NCBI RefSeq assembly: GCF_002929845.1
Contig: NZ_PJJS01000054.1
Coordinates: 144,392 to 208,391, forward strand
Origin: Cryobacterium sp. M96
Lineage (GTDB): Bacteria > Actinomycetota > Actinomycetes > Actinomycetales > Microbacteriaceae
Direction of reading: 5' to 3'
Length of the DNA stretch: 64,000 nucleotides
A program made the position numbers and the translations under genes. The first letter of the stretch is position 1; the number at the start of each line of letters is the position of its first letter. Positions 1 through 8,157 of this stretch are shown in pieces. Under the pieces are notes generated by a model. That model was given only the letters and a program-made list of their open reading frames with translations, was not told where the DNA came from and did not search any database.

Positions 1-22
1 AAATCAAATACACAGGAGAATT

Positions 23-448
23 GTGGCTGTCAAAATTCGTTTGAAGCGCATGGGCAAGATCCGTGCACCGTACTACCGCATCGTCGTTGCCGACGCGCGC
101 ACCAAGCGCGATGGTCGTGTCATCGAAGAGATCGGCATCTACCATCCCACGCAGGAGCCCTCCGTCATCGAGGTCAAGTCCGAGCGTGCCCTGTACTGGC
201 TGGGCGTTGGAGCACAGCCGACAGAGCAGGTTGAGGCTCTCCTCAAGCTGACCGGCGACTGGGGCATCTTCAAGGGTGACAAGAACGCCGTCAGTACCGT
301 GAAGTTCAAGGAGCCGAAGGCTCCGTTCGTCGCCGACGAGAAGAAGAAGCCGGTTCTGAAGCCGAAGGCCGTCAAGCCTGTGGCCAAGGAAGAGGCACCC
401 AAGGAGACCGAGGCTGCCGCGGAGGCAACCGAAGAGGACAAGGCGTAA
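23..448 (+). CDS. rpsP: 30S ribosomal protein S16
   Basis: Small-subunit ribosomal protein S16. The N-terminus carries the family signature [20 protein letters not shown] followed by the VADAR segment. The S16 core ends near residue 85. The remaining 50 or so residues are a Lys/Ala/Glu-rich tail that makes the protein longer (141 aa) than the usual 80-100, as is common in actinobacteria. The start is GTG with an AGGAG ribosome site at about 14-18. It opens the classic rpsP-KH-rimM-trmD operon; khpA starts 2 bases after its stop. Confidence 0.97.
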   Translation: MAVKIRLKRMGKIRAPYYRIVVADARTKRDGRVIEEIGIYHPTQEPSVIEVKSERALYWLGVGAQPTEQVEALLKLTGDWGIFKGDKNAVSTVKFKEPKAPFVADEKKKPVLKPKAVKPVAKEEAPKETEAAAEATEEDKA

Positions 449-450
449 TT

Positions 451-687
451 TTGCTCGCTCCCGCGCTTGAGCATCTTGTCAAGGGGATCGTCGATCACCC
501 GGACGATGTGCATGTTGTGACCCAGACGTCCCCACGGGGCGAGGTTCTCGAGGTTCGTGTGAGCCCCGAAGACCTCGGCCGCGTGATCGGGCGTTCCGGG
601 CGCACCGCCAAGGCACTGCGCACCCTCGTGGCCGCGCTGGCCGACGGCCGGCGCGTGCGCGTTGACGTCGTCGACACCGATTTCTGA
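451..687 (+). CDS. khpA: KhpA-type KH-domain RNA-binding protein
   Basis: Single KH domain of 78 aa. The GxxG RNA-binding loop is visible as VIGRSGRTAKALRTLV in the second half. Proteins of this type (YlqC/KhpA, formerly UPF0109) bind RNA, often with a KhpB partner, and influence cell-wall growth in Gram-positives. It sits between rpsP and rimM, its standard place. The start is TTG, two bases after the rpsP stop, so translational coupling is likely. Confidence 0.93.
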   Translation: MLAPALEHLVKGIVDHPDDVHVVTQTSPRGEVLEVRVSPEDLGRVIGRSGRTAKALRTLVAALADGRRVRVDVVDTDF

Positions 688-709
688 ACTGGTAAATGAG
701 TAGTTGGAT

Positions 710-1384
710 ATGAGTTCGGTGAACGACAGTACGACTCCGCGCAGCCAGTTGAGGGTGGGGCGCCTGACCAAGGCGCACGGTCTCAAGGGCGCGATCAAGC
801 TGGAATTGTTCACGGATGACCCGGGACGTCGTTTCGTCCCGGGCGCCGTGTTCACCCTGCAGGTGCCCACGGGTTCACCCTGGCACGGCAAGAAAATCGA
901 GCTCGTCGAGCTCCGCTGGTACAACCAGCACGCGGTCGGCTTCTTCAAGGATGTCCCCGACCGTGAAGCGGCCGAAGCCCTCGCCAAGGCGATCCTCTGG
1001 ATCGACCAAGACGACGCGGAACAGTCCGGCGAAGAAGACGCCTGGTACGACCACCAGTTGATCGGCCTCTCCGTCGTGCGCGACGGCGTCCAGATCGGAA
1101 CCATCGCGCGGCTGGAGCACCTTCCCGCGCAGGACCTGTTGATCGTGAAGACCCCCGCCGCCGAGGTCATGATCCCATTCGTGAAGGCCATCGTGCCCTC
1201 CGTCGACATCGCGACCGGCATCGTCACCATCACCCCGCCTCCCGGCTTGCTCGAAGAGCTCCCGGAGGAACCGGACGACGACGATGACAACGTCGACAAT
1301 AGTGACAACACCGCAGCCACGGCTGCCCCCGAAACTGAATCAGAACCCCAGGCCGAGGTTGACGGAGCCCCCGGCCGGAGCTGA
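710..1384 (+). CDS. rimM: 16S rRNA processing protein RimM
   Basis: Ribosome maturation factor that binds S19 and helps mature the 30S head. The N-terminal RimM domain is recognisable from LRVGRLTKAHGLKGAIKLELF, and a PRC-barrel follows (DHQLIGLSVV, then TPAAEVMIPFVKAIVP). The last 40 or so residues are a Glu/Asp/Ala-rich tail, probably disordered. I use ATG 710; an in-frame TTG at 704 is the alternative. Neither has a clear Shine-Dalgarno. Neighbours khpA and trmD support the call. Confidence 0.94.
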   Translation: MSSVNDSTTPRSQLRVGRLTKAHGLKGAIKLELFTDDPGRRFVPGAVFTLQVPTGSPWHGKKIELVELRWYNQHAVGFFKDVPDREAAEALAKAILWIDQDDAEQSGEEDAWYDHQLIGLSVVRDGVQIGTIARLEHLPAQDLLIVKTPAAEVMIPFVKAIVPSVDIATGIVTITPPPGLLEELPEEPDDDDDNVDNSDNTAATAAPETESEPQAEVDGAPGRS

Positions 1385-1471
1385 AACACCTCCTCGGGGA
1401 GAGGCGCGCCGCGCCCGACCGGCTCCCCACCTCGTCACGACGCGGCAGACCTCTTATTGGAGCACCGTCGC

Positions 1472-2353
1472 ATGTCGTACGTTAAACCGAGCCAACTCGT
1501 CGATGACATCACTCACTCCGGCATGCTTAAAACGCACCTGACCCTGGGGCAAATGGTGATGCGGGGTGCGCTTGCCGGGGCGATTCTCGGAGCGGCCACG
1601 ACCGTCGCCTTAACCGCCACGGCCCAGACCGGGCTGCCGATCGTCGGGGCCGTGCTCTTCCCGGTCGGATTCGCGATGATCCTGCTATTGGGCCTCGAGC
1701 TGGTCACCGGTAGCTTCGCCCTTGTCCCGCTTGCGATCATGGAAAGGCGCACGACGGTCACCCGGGGACTCAGGAACTTCTTCGTGGTCATTCTCGCCCA
1801 CCTCTTCGGGGCCGGACTGTACGCCTTCCTCTACACGACGTCGATCACTTACTTGGGCACGGACATGTCCGACCCGATGGTCCAGGCCATCATCGACCTC
1901 GCCGAGCACAAGGTGCTGCCCTACGAGGCGGTCGGTGCCGGCGGCATCCTTGTCGTGATCATCAAGGCCATGCTCTGCAACTGGATGGTCGCCATCGGCA
2001 CCATCATGTTCTATACGTCCAAGTCCACGGGGGGCAAGATCCTCGCGATGTGGCTGCCGGTGACGACCTTCTTCAGCCTCGGCCTCGAGCACGCGATCGT
2101 CAACATGTTCGCGATCCCGGCCGGCATCATGCTCGGCGCCGACGTCACGGTCGGGCAGTGGTGGGTATGGAACCAGGCCCCGGTGCTCCTTGGCAACGTC
2201 CTGGGCGCCATCCTCTTCACCGCGCTGCCAATCTACTTCTCGCACCGTACCCATGTGAACCGCGCCCCGGCATCCGGTGAAGCAGTCGACGTCGACGCGG
2301 AGGTGGCCGCCGAGGCGACCGAGCCTGCCGAACCCACGCTCGTTCGCTCGTAG
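1472..2353 (+). CDS. Formate/nitrite transporter (FNT) family channel
   Basis: Polytopic membrane protein of 293 aa with about six hydrophobic segments. Family marks are GLELVTGSF in the second membrane segment, LCNWMVAIG, and the central-histidine motif GLEHAIVNMFAIPAG, which aligns with the conserved pore His of FocA/NirC. FNT channels move formate, nitrite or related small acids; the substrate cannot be told from sequence. ATG 1472 is preceded by GGAG at 1459-1462. A TTG at 1457 is possible but has no support. It interrupts the usual rimM-trmD adjacency. Confidence 0.9.
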   Translation: MSYVKPSQLVDDITHSGMLKTHLTLGQMVMRGALAGAILGAATTVALTATAQTGLPIVGAVLFPVGFAMILLLGLELVTGSFALVPLAIMERRTTVTRGLRNFFVVILAHLFGAGLYAFLYTTSITYLGTDMSDPMVQAIIDLAEHKVLPYEAVGAGGILVVIIKAMLCNWMVAIGTIMFYTSKSTGGKILAMWLPVTTFFSLGLEHAIVNMFAIPAGIMLGADVTVGQWWVWNQAPVLLGNVLGAILFTALPIYFSHRTHVNRAPASGEAVDVDAEVAAEATEPAEPTLVRS

Positions 2354-2356
2354 ACT
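2351..2356 (+). promoter_or_regulatory. -10 box for leaderless trmD transcript
   Basis: TAGACT, followed by exactly six bases and the trmD GTG. Its first three bases are the stop codon of the preceding FNT gene. TANNNT at this distance is the actinobacterial -10 pattern and would place the transcript start at the GTG. No clear -35 is visible. Confidence 0.45.
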
Positions 2357-2362
2357 TCTCCC

Positions 2363-3112
2363 GTGCGTATCGACATCATCACGATCTTTCCGGAGTTCTT
2401 CTCCGTCCTCGACGTCTCCCTGGTCGGCAAGGCCCGGCAATCGGGGCTGATCGACCTTCGGGTGCACAACCTGCGCGACCACACCCACGACCGGCACCAC
2501 TCCGTCGACGACACGCCCTACGGCGGCGGCGCCGGCATGGTGATGAAGCCGGAGCCATGGGGTGACGCGATCGACGCGATCCTCACCGACGTGCACCCGG
2601 GTGCCGAGCCGCCGGATGCGTCCGTCATGCCCGAAACGACGGCGACGGATGCCAGTCCGCTCCTGATCTTCCCGTCCCCGGCTGGGGATTTGTTCACGCA
2701 GGCCATGGCCCGGGAGTTGGCCGAGGAATCGAACCTCATCTTCGGCTGCGGACGCTACGAGGGCATCGACCAGCGGGTCTTCGACCACTTCGAGCAGGAC
2801 GGCCGGGTGCGCTTGGTCAGTCTCGGCGACTACGTGCTCAACGGGGGAGAGGTGGCCGTGATGGCCATGATCGAGGCCGTCGGTCGTCTGATCCCGGGGG
2901 TCGTCGGCAACCCGGAAAGCCTTGTCGAGGAATCCCACGAGGACGGCCTCCTCGAATATCCGAGCTACACGAAGCCCGCGGCCTGGCGCGGCCTCGACGT
3001 TCCGTCGGTGTTGCTCAGTGGCAACCACGGCGCCGTCGCGGCGTGGCGGCGGGAGCAGCAATTCTTGCGCACGGCCCGGGTGCGCCCGGACCTTCTGCCG
3101 CCAGCGAACTGA
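2363..3112 (+). CDS. trmD: tRNA (guanine-37-N1)-methyltransferase TrmD
   Basis: SPOUT-class methyltransferase that makes m1G37 in tRNA using SAM. It starts [13 protein letters not shown], then [27 protein letters not shown], a signature of the family. The trefoil-knot SAM site is seen in [18 protein letters not shown] and GNPESL. The length of 249 aa is normal, with a small insert after the [10 protein letters not shown] segment. The GTG start has no ribosome site and lies six bases after a -10-like box, so it may be translated from a leaderless mRNA. Confidence 0.97.
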   Translation: MRIDIITIFPEFFSVLDVSLVGKARQSGLIDLRVHNLRDHTHDRHHSVDDTPYGGGAGMVMKPEPWGDAIDAILTDVHPGAEPPDASVMPETTATDASPLLIFPSPAGDLFTQAMARELAEESNLIFGCGRYEGIDQRVFDHFEQDGRVRLVSLGDYVLNGGEVAVMAMIEAVGRLIPGVVGNPESLVEESHEDGLLEYPSYTKPAAWRGLDVPSVLLSGNHGAVAAWRREQQFLRTARVRPDLLPPAN

Positions 3113-3136
3113 GCTCGCCGGAGCAGGTCGCCCGGG

Positions 3137-3142
3137 TAGTCT
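3137..3142 (+). promoter_or_regulatory. -10 box for leaderless transcript of 3149 gene
   Basis: TAGTCT with six bases to the GTG at 3149. Same geometry as at trmD and about eight other genes here; there is no Shine-Dalgarno between box and start. Confidence 0.45.
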
Positions 3143-3148
3143 GGTTTC

Positions 3149-3727
3149 GTGTTCGTACGCAGGTTCTTCTACTACTGGCAGTTCATTGCCGTCCTCGTGC
3201 TTCCGGCGTGGCTCCTGGTCGGCGCCTCCGTTTACGGCAGCGGCGGCTGGGACGTGGTCGGCAGCTTCTTCGGCGGCCTCGTGGTCGGTGTGGGCCTGCT
3301 CACCGTGAGCCTGATCTTCTTCGCCCGCACCGAGGTGCGCAGCACCCGCATGGTGTCGTGGGCCGACGTGGGCATCCTCACGCTCTGGCACGCCCTGATC
3401 GTGGGCATGGGCTTTACCTACGACGTCGCGCCGGGCCTCGCCGCGCTGGTGATCGTGGTCGGAATCGGCGCGTTCTGGTTCGCCATCTGGGAGCTGATCG
3501 CCGCCGCCCGCCGCAGCATGCGGGCCATGATGCTCCTGGTCGAGGAGACGGCGAGGGGCCCCGCGTTCCTGCCGACCGTGCCGCCCACGCTGCCGCCGAC
3601 CGACGGTTTCATCCCCACGCCGGATCCCTCCGTCATCATCGTGCGCGAGCATTCACTCCGCCCGCCCGGGGAGTCGTTCGAGAAGAAGGAATCCGGGAAG
3701 AAGCACGGTCAGGCGCCGGAGGCCTGA
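3149..3727 (+). CDS. Conserved actinobacterial membrane protein, unknown function
   Basis: 192 aa. Four hydrophobic segments lie at about residues 9-29, 35-58, 68-90 and 95-117, ending in the charged stretch AARRSMRAMM. A Pro/Thr-rich cytoplasmic or extracytoplasmic tail follows (TVPPTLPPTDGFIPTP) with a basic end. No catalytic motif is visible. It lies between trmD and rplS, in the same direction. I do not recognise a named family and give no function. Confidence 0.7.
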   Translation: MFVRRFFYYWQFIAVLVLPAWLLVGASVYGSGGWDVVGSFFGGLVVGVGLLTVSLIFFARTEVRSTRMVSWADVGILTLWHALIVGMGFTYDVAPGLAALVIVVGIGAFWFAIWELIAAARRSMRAMMLLVEETARGPAFLPTVPPTLPPTDGFIPTPDPSVIIVREHSLRPPGESFEKKESGKKHGQAPEA

Positions 3728-3741
3728 CCTTCACCCAGCTT

Positions 3742-3771
3742 TTGCGGGCATGGTGCGTTTCGTGACATAAT
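3742..3771 (+). promoter_or_regulatory. Putative rplS promoter
   Basis: TTGCGG at 3742-3747, an 18-base spacer, then CATAAT at 3766-3771. Transcription would begin near 3778, giving a leader of about 140 bases before rplS. Confidence 0.5.
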
Positions 3772-3777
3772 CATCGC

Positions 3778-3919
3778 TTGTGCCGTGGCAAGCCTCTGCC
3801 ACAGGGGAGCTGCAAGGTATCGGCACGAAACACACTCATTCATTTGCTGATTCGCTCGCCTCGCGGGTCGGATCGCATAAGCCGTAGTCGTCCTGTGGCG
3901 GATACAGAGAGCGAACAGT
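3778..3919 (+). promoter_or_regulatory. Long 5' leader of rplS with hairpin
   Basis: Non-coding stretch between the putative promoter and the L19 start. It carries a GTGGCA/TGCCAC hairpin at 3785-3802 close to its 5' end. Leaders of ribosomal protein genes, L19 included, are known autoregulatory sites in other bacteria; that role here is inference only. Confidence 0.35.
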
Positions 3920-4264
3920 ATGCATATTCTCGACCAGGTGGATGCCCCATCCCTCCGCAAGGACATTCCGGCGTTCCGCGCCGGCGACACCGTCAAGGTC
4001 CACGTCAACATCGTTGAGGGCGCTCGCTCTCGTGTGCAGGTCTTCCAGGGAGCCGTCATCGGACGCTCCGGCGAAGGCGTGCGCGAAACGTTCTGCGTAC
4101 GCAAGGTCAGCTTCCAGGTCGGCGTCGAGCGTACCTTCCCGGTGCACTCCCCGGTGATCGACCGCATCGAGGTCGTCACCCGTGGTGACGTGCGTCGCGC
4201 GAAGCTGTACTACCTGCGCAACCTGCGCGGCAAGAAGGCCAAGATCAAGGAGAAGCGCGACTAA
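3920..4264 (+). CDS. rplS: 50S ribosomal protein L19
   Basis: L19 sits at the 30S-50S interface. The 114-aa protein shows the full family pattern: [50 protein letters not shown] and [21 protein letters not shown]. The ATG has a weak GAGAG site upstream. It follows trmD in the usual order and precedes lepB. Confidence 0.97.
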   Translation: MHILDQVDAPSLRKDIPAFRAGDTVKVHVNIVEGARSRVQVFQGAVIGRSGEGVRETFCVRKVSFQVGVERTFPVHSPVIDRIEVVTRGDVRRAKLYYLRNLRGKKAKIKEKRD

Positions 4265-4303
4265 CACCCGTCGCAGTCGACTTCCAGCTTGCGCTGAATT
4301 CCC

Positions 4304-4342
4304 CCTGAGCTCCTCACCCGTACACTGGGTCAGGAGCTCAGG
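4304..4342 (+). promoter_or_regulatory. Perfect 11-bp hairpin covering the lepB ribosome site
   Basis: CCTGAGCTCCT (4304-4314) pairs with AGGAGCTCAGG (4332-4342). After one C-C mismatch the stem continues with ACCC/GGGT around a 7-base loop. The right arm contains AGGAG, the only Shine-Dalgarno for lepB ATG 4350. No T-run follows, so a simple intrinsic terminator is unlikely. A TACACT box (4321-4326) lies at the loop. Confidence 0.6.
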
Positions 4343-4349
4343 CGGTTTA

Positions 4350-5096
4350 ATGACAGATAATTCTCTGCCCACGCGATCCAATCGCCAGGGAACAGAAACA
4401 AAGCGCAAGAAGCGCGGCGTTGCACTCTTTATACGTGACCTGCTGGTCATCTTCGTGGTGGCGCTGCTCATCTCGTTCCTGATCAAGACGTTCCTGGTGC
4501 GCTCGTTCTACATTCCCTCCGGGTCGATGGAGACCACCCTCCTGATCAACGACCGGATCATCGTGAACCAGCTCGAACCGAAACTGATCCCGGTCGAACG
4601 CGGCGACGTCGTCGTGTTCCGGGATCCGGGCGGCTGGCTGCTGCCGCAGGCGCCCCTCGAGCAGAACGCCGTCATCGCCGCCGTGGACTGGGTCATGGCC
4701 GCGGTGGGGCTGTCGGCGCCGGACAGCAACGACCACCTGATCAAACGCGTCATCGGGCTGCCGGGCGACCACGTCACCTGCTGCAACCCGCTCGGCCAGA
4801 TGAGCGTCAACGACGTGCCTCTGTCCGAACCCTATGTGTCTCTGCCGACCGGGGAGACGAGCGTTTCGCAGGACGACTTCGACATCGTCGTGCCGGACGG
4901 CTCGCTCTGGGTGATGGGTGACAACCGCTACAACTCCAAGGACTCCCGCTACAACACCGAGACCCCCGGCAAGGGGTTCGTGCCCATCGACAACGTCGTC
5001 GGGCGCGCCCTCGTGATCAGCTGGCCGACCGCGCGCTGGTCCTGGCTCGACGACTACCCGGAGGTCTTCCAGGGCGTCCCCACGGAGACGAGGTAG
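4350..5096 (+). CDS. lepB: Type I signal peptidase
   Basis: Membrane-anchored S26 serine peptidase that removes signal peptides outside the cytoplasmic membrane. It has a basic N-terminus, one membrane segment at about 25-47, the catalytic Ser in FYIPSGSM (S59) and the general-base Lys in HLIKRVIGLPGD (K132). The C-terminal box GDNRYNSKDSRY is also present. 248 aa. ATG 4350 is chosen because AGGAG lies upstream; in-frame sequence before it overlaps rplS. Order rplS-lepB-rnhB is the standard actinobacterial one. Confidence 0.96.
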   Translation: MTDNSLPTRSNRQGTETKRKKRGVALFIRDLLVIFVVALLISFLIKTFLVRSFYIPSGSMETTLLINDRIIVNQLEPKLIPVERGDVVVFRDPGGWLLPQAPLEQNAVIAAVDWVMAAVGLSAPDSNDHLIKRVIGLPGDHVTCCNPLGQMSVNDVPLSEPYVSLPTGETSVSQDDFDIVVPDGSLWVMGDNRYNSKDSRYNTETPGKGFVPIDNVVGRALVISWPTARWSWLDDYPEVFQGVPTETR

Positions 5097-5099
5097 GGA

Positions 5100-5741
5100 A
5101 TGGTCGTGGATCCGACCCTCGACGTCGAACGGGCGTTGCTGGCCGCCGGGGCGACCTGCGTGATCGGCGTCGACGAGGTCGGCCGCGGCGCCCTTGCCGG
5201 TCCGGTGGGGGTAGGTGTGGCCGTCGTCAACGCCTCAGCTTCGCCCTTCCCGGCCGGTTTGCGCGACTCCAAGATGCTCAGTGAACCCCGGCGCGGGCTC
5301 CTTGCGCCGCTGGCTGTCGCCTGGGCGCTGCACTCAGCGGTCGGCCTCGCGACGCCGCTGGAGGTCGACCGACTGGGCATCATCGCCGCGCTCGGCCTGG
5401 CCGGCAAGCGGGCCCTCGCGCAGCTGTTCGCGGCCGGGGTCGACATCACCGGCGCCGTGGTGCTCCTGGATGGCAACGACGACTGGCTGAACAGGGCACT
5501 GAGCACTCCGCTCAACGTGGTGACCCGCGTGCGGGCCGACCAGGACTGCGCGTCGGTGGCCGCGGCATCCGTGATCGCGAAGGTGCACCGCGACGCTCTG
5601 ATGATCGAGGCGGATGCCGTGACGCCCGGCTACGAGTGGGCCGGCAACAAGGGCTACGGCAGCCCCGCCCACATGGCGGCGATCGCCCTGCTCGGACCCA
5701 CTCTGCTGCATCGCAAATCCTGGCTGAAGATCACAGCGTAG
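5100..5741 (+). CDS. rnhB: Ribonuclease HII
   Basis: Cleaves the RNA strand of RNA-DNA hybrids, including single embedded ribonucleotides. The first motif is GVDEVGRGALAGPV with metal ligands D25 and E26; the third acid is D124 in LLDGNDDW. The later motif is ADQDCASVAAASVIAKVHRD (D147). 213 aa, normal length. ATG 5100 lies four bases after the lepB stop, so the genes are co-transcribed and probably coupled. Confidence 0.96.
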   Translation: MVVDPTLDVERALLAAGATCVIGVDEVGRGALAGPVGVGVAVVNASASPFPAGLRDSKMLSEPRRGLLAPLAVAWALHSAVGLATPLEVDRLGIIAALGLAGKRALAQLFAAGVDITGAVVLLDGNDDWLNRALSTPLNVVTRVRADQDCASVAAASVIAKVHRDALMIEADAVTPGYEWAGNKGYGSPAHMAAIALLGPTLLHRKSWLKITA

Positions 5742-5753
5742 GATTGAGGAACC

Positions 5754-6077
5754 ATGGAAGAAGATGAATTCGAGGACTACGACCGCGAGGTCGAGCTGGC
5801 CCTGTACCGCGAGTACCGAGACGTTGTGGGGCAGTTTCAGTACGTCGTCGAGACCGAACGACGCTTCTATCTCGCGAACGAGGTCGAACTGGTGCGCCGT
5901 GACACGGAGCACGACTTCTACTTCGAATTGACCATGAAAGATGTCTGGGTCTGGGACGTCTACCGTTCCGACCGGTTCGTGAAGTCGGTGCGGGTGCTGA
6001 CCTTCAAAGACGTCAACGTCGAGGAACTCGCGTCCAAGGAGTTCGAACTGCCGAAGGAACTCGCGCTCGACGAGTAG
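5754..6077 (+). CDS. DUF2469 family protein
   Basis: Acidic 107-aa protein with no membrane segment. The stretch EFEDYDREVELALYREYRDV and ETERRFYLANEVELV identify the actinobacteria-specific DUF2469 family, which is nearly always found directly after rnhB, as here. It carries conserved aromatic residues in FYFELTMKDVWVWDVYR. Function unknown. The ATG is preceded by a weak GAGGAACC site. Confidence 0.9.
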   Translation: MEEDEFEDYDREVELALYREYRDVVGQFQYVVETERRFYLANEVELVRRDTEHDFYFELTMKDVWVWDVYRSDRFVKSVRVLTFKDVNVEELASKEFELPKELALDE

Positions 6078-6150
6078 CACAACGAAGACTCAGGCCTGGG
6101 GGTCTGCACACTCGGCGCAACGATGCGGTCGAGAACGAAGGGTATGTCTT

Positions 6151-7620
6151 TTGCTTCAGGAATCTGATCGCGCTCTGGCCTCGTGGATCAACCGGGAGGC
6201 ACTCGCTGAAGAGATGATCCCCTTGATCGGCCGTCTGTATCGGGAAAATCACGTCGTCACGAGCGTGCACGGCCGGGGACTGGTCAACCAGTCGGTGATC
6301 GGACTGCTCAAGGCGCACCGCTTCGCGCGCCACATCGACGATGTGGAACTGCCCCTGGAGGAGACCCTGCCGCTGCTGCAGACCCTCAGCACCCTCCGGC
6401 TCGGGACCGCGTCGATCGACCTCGGCCGGCTGGCCATGACCTACAAACTCGAGGGTGCCGGGCGCGGCCGGGAGGAATTCCTCCGGGCCGAGCTGGCGGA
6501 TGTCGTCGACCGGCAGGGTGACTTCGTCACCGCGGGCACGGATGTCGTGCTGTACGGCTTCGGCCGGATCGGACGTCTCCTCGCGCGCATCCTGATCGAC
6601 CACGCCGGCGGGGGACAGGGTTTGCGCCTGCGGGCCATCGTGGTGCGCCGCGGGTCGGACAACGACATCGTCAAGCGGGCGAGCCTGCTGCGCCGCGACT
6701 CGGTGCACGGACCATTCGAGGGCACCATCACCGTCGACCCGGTGGGCAACACGATCCTCGCCAACGGCACGCTGATTCAGGTCATCTACTCGAGCGACCC
6801 GGCCACCGTCGACTACACCCGATACGGCATCCAGAACGCTGTCGTGGTCGACAACACGGGACGCTGGCGCGACGCCGACGGACTCCGCCAGCACCTGGCC
6901 TGCCCGGGTGTCGCCCGGGTGCTGCTCACGGCTCCGGGCAAGGGCGCGCTGAAGAACATCGTGCACGGCATCAACCACGACGCCATCACCGCGGACGACA
7001 CCATCATCACGGCGGCATCCTGCACCACCAACGCGATCACGCCCGTGCTCAAGGCCGTGAACGACCGCTTCGGTATCCGGGAAGGCCATGTGGAGACGGT
7101 GCACTCGTTCACCAACGACCAGAACCTGATCGACAACTTCCATTCGGGCGACCGCCGCGGGCGCAGCGCCGCCCTGAACATGGTGATCACCGAGACAGGG
7201 GCCGCGAAGGCCGTCGCCAAGGCGCTGCCCGAGCTGGCCGGCAAGCTCACCGGCAACGCCATCCGGGTGCCCACGCCCGACGTGTCGATGGCGATCCTCA
7301 ACCTCACCCTCACGCAGGGCACCACCAAGGACGAGCTCAACACCTACCTGCGCACCATGTCGCTGCACTCCGAGCTGCACAAGCAGATCGACTACATCGA
7401 CTCACCCGAGGTGGTCTCCAGCGACTTCCTCGGCTCCCGCCGGGCCGGCATCGTCGACGGCCTGGCCACCATCTGCACCGACACGAAGGCCGTGCTGTAC
7501 GTCTGGTACGACAACGAATACGGGTACAGCTGCCAGGTCATCCGGGTGCTCGAGGAGATGGCGGGCGTGCATCCGCCGGTGTTCCCGAAGGTGTTGAACG
7601 AGCCGGTCGCCCTGGTCTGA
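6151..7620 (+). CDS. Long-form glyceraldehyde-3-phosphate dehydrogenase (GapB/GapX type)
   Basis: 489 aa, about 150 more than ordinary GAPDH. Residues 1-125 form an extra helical N-terminal region; the dinucleotide fold then starts with LYGFGRIGRLLARI. The catalytic thiol is C291 in TAASCTTNAITP, and the C-terminus has WYDNEYGYSCQV. Corynebacterial long-form enzymes of this kind serve gluconeogenesis; that role is inferred here. The TTG start has GAAGGG eight bases upstream. An ATG at 6144 is out of frame. Confidence 0.9.
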   Translation: MLQESDRALASWINREALAEEMIPLIGRLYRENHVVTSVHGRGLVNQSVIGLLKAHRFARHIDDVELPLEETLPLLQTLSTLRLGTASIDLGRLAMTYKLEGAGRGREEFLRAELADVVDRQGDFVTAGTDVVLYGFGRIGRLLARILIDHAGGGQGLRLRAIVVRRGSDNDIVKRASLLRRDSVHGPFEGTITVDPVGNTILANGTLIQVIYSSDPATVDYTRYGIQNAVVVDNTGRWRDADGLRQHLACPGVARVLLTAPGKGALKNIVHGINHDAITADDTIITAASCTTNAITPVLKAVNDRFGIREGHVETVHSFTNDQNLIDNFHSGDRRGRSAALNMVITETGAAKAVAKALPELAGKLTGNAIRVPTPDVSMAILNLTLTQGTTKDELNTYLRTMSLHSELHKQIDYIDSPEVVSSDFLGSRRAGIVDGLATICTDTKAVLYVWYDNEYGYSCQVIRVLEEMAGVHPPVFPKVLNEPVALV

Positions 7621-7650
7621 GTCACCGAGCGGCGTTGGCCCGGGTTCGGG

Positions 7651-8097
7651 TCAGCGCGGCCGGGGCTCGCAGATCACGACCGGGATATCACGGCCGGTTT
7701 TCTGCTGGTAGCCGTCGTAGCCCCGATAGGCCGCCACGATTTGCGGCCACAGCTCGGCTTTCTCCGCGGGGGACGCGGTTCGCGCCCGCAGCTTCAGGGT
7801 GGTGCCGCGCACGGTCAGCTCGACGTCGGGGTTCGCGACCAGGTTGAGATACCACTGCGGGTGGCGGTCGTCGCCGCCCTTCGAGGCGATCAGCACGAAG
7901 CGTTGGTGCCCGTGCACGGGGGCGGTGAGCATGGTCGTGCGACGCTTGCCGCTGGAGCGGCCGATGGTGTGCAGCTCGACCGCCGGCATCGACCCGAACG
8001 AGGCGAGCAGGCGCCCGCCGGAGGCCGTCAGCACCGCGCGGTGCAGCACGCTCATCGTCTTCATCTGCAGATCCGTCAGCCGATTACGCAGTCCCAT
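7651..8097 (-). CDS. F420-type nitroreductase family (DDN/DUF385) protein
   Basis: 148 aa split-barrel protein. Recognisable parts are LHTIGRSSGKRRTTML, which resembles the deazaflavin-binding segment of mycobacterial DDN-like enzymes, and DDRHPQWYLNLVANPDVELTVRG. Members reduce substrates with F420H2 or bind lipids or quinones; the substrate here is unknown. The start ATG lies six bases after a TAGGCT box on the minus strand. It is convergent with gap. Confidence 0.88.
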   Translation of the reverse strand: MGLRNRLTDLQMKTMSVLHRAVLTASGGRLLASFGSMPAVELHTIGRSSGKRRTTMLTAPVHGHQRFVLIASKGGDDRHPQWYLNLVANPDVELTVRGTTLKLRARTASPAEKAELWPQIVAAYRGYDGYQQKTGRDIPVVICEPRPR

Positions 8098-8103
8098 GCC
8101 TCC

Positions 8104-8109
8104 AGCCTA
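8104..8109 (-). promoter_or_regulatory. -10 box for leaderless 8097 gene
   Basis: On the minus strand TAGGCT is followed by six bases and the ATG at 8097. The intervening GGAGGC is too close to act as an ordinary ribosome site. Confidence 0.4.
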
Positions 8110-8157
8110 CGAGGTGAACAGGGGCGACCGACGGATGTCCCGGCGTCTTCTGCCCCG

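Noticed and set aside
1385-1471. Terminator between rimM and the FNT gene
   Set aside because: Only a weak GGGGAG/CTCCCC pairing with a long loop and no T-run.
1685-3652. 655-codon open frame on the minus strand opposite FNT, trmD and the 3149 gene
   Set aside because: Composition is His/Arg/Glu-rich with no family similarity; it is the reverse shadow of three well-supported plus-strand genes.
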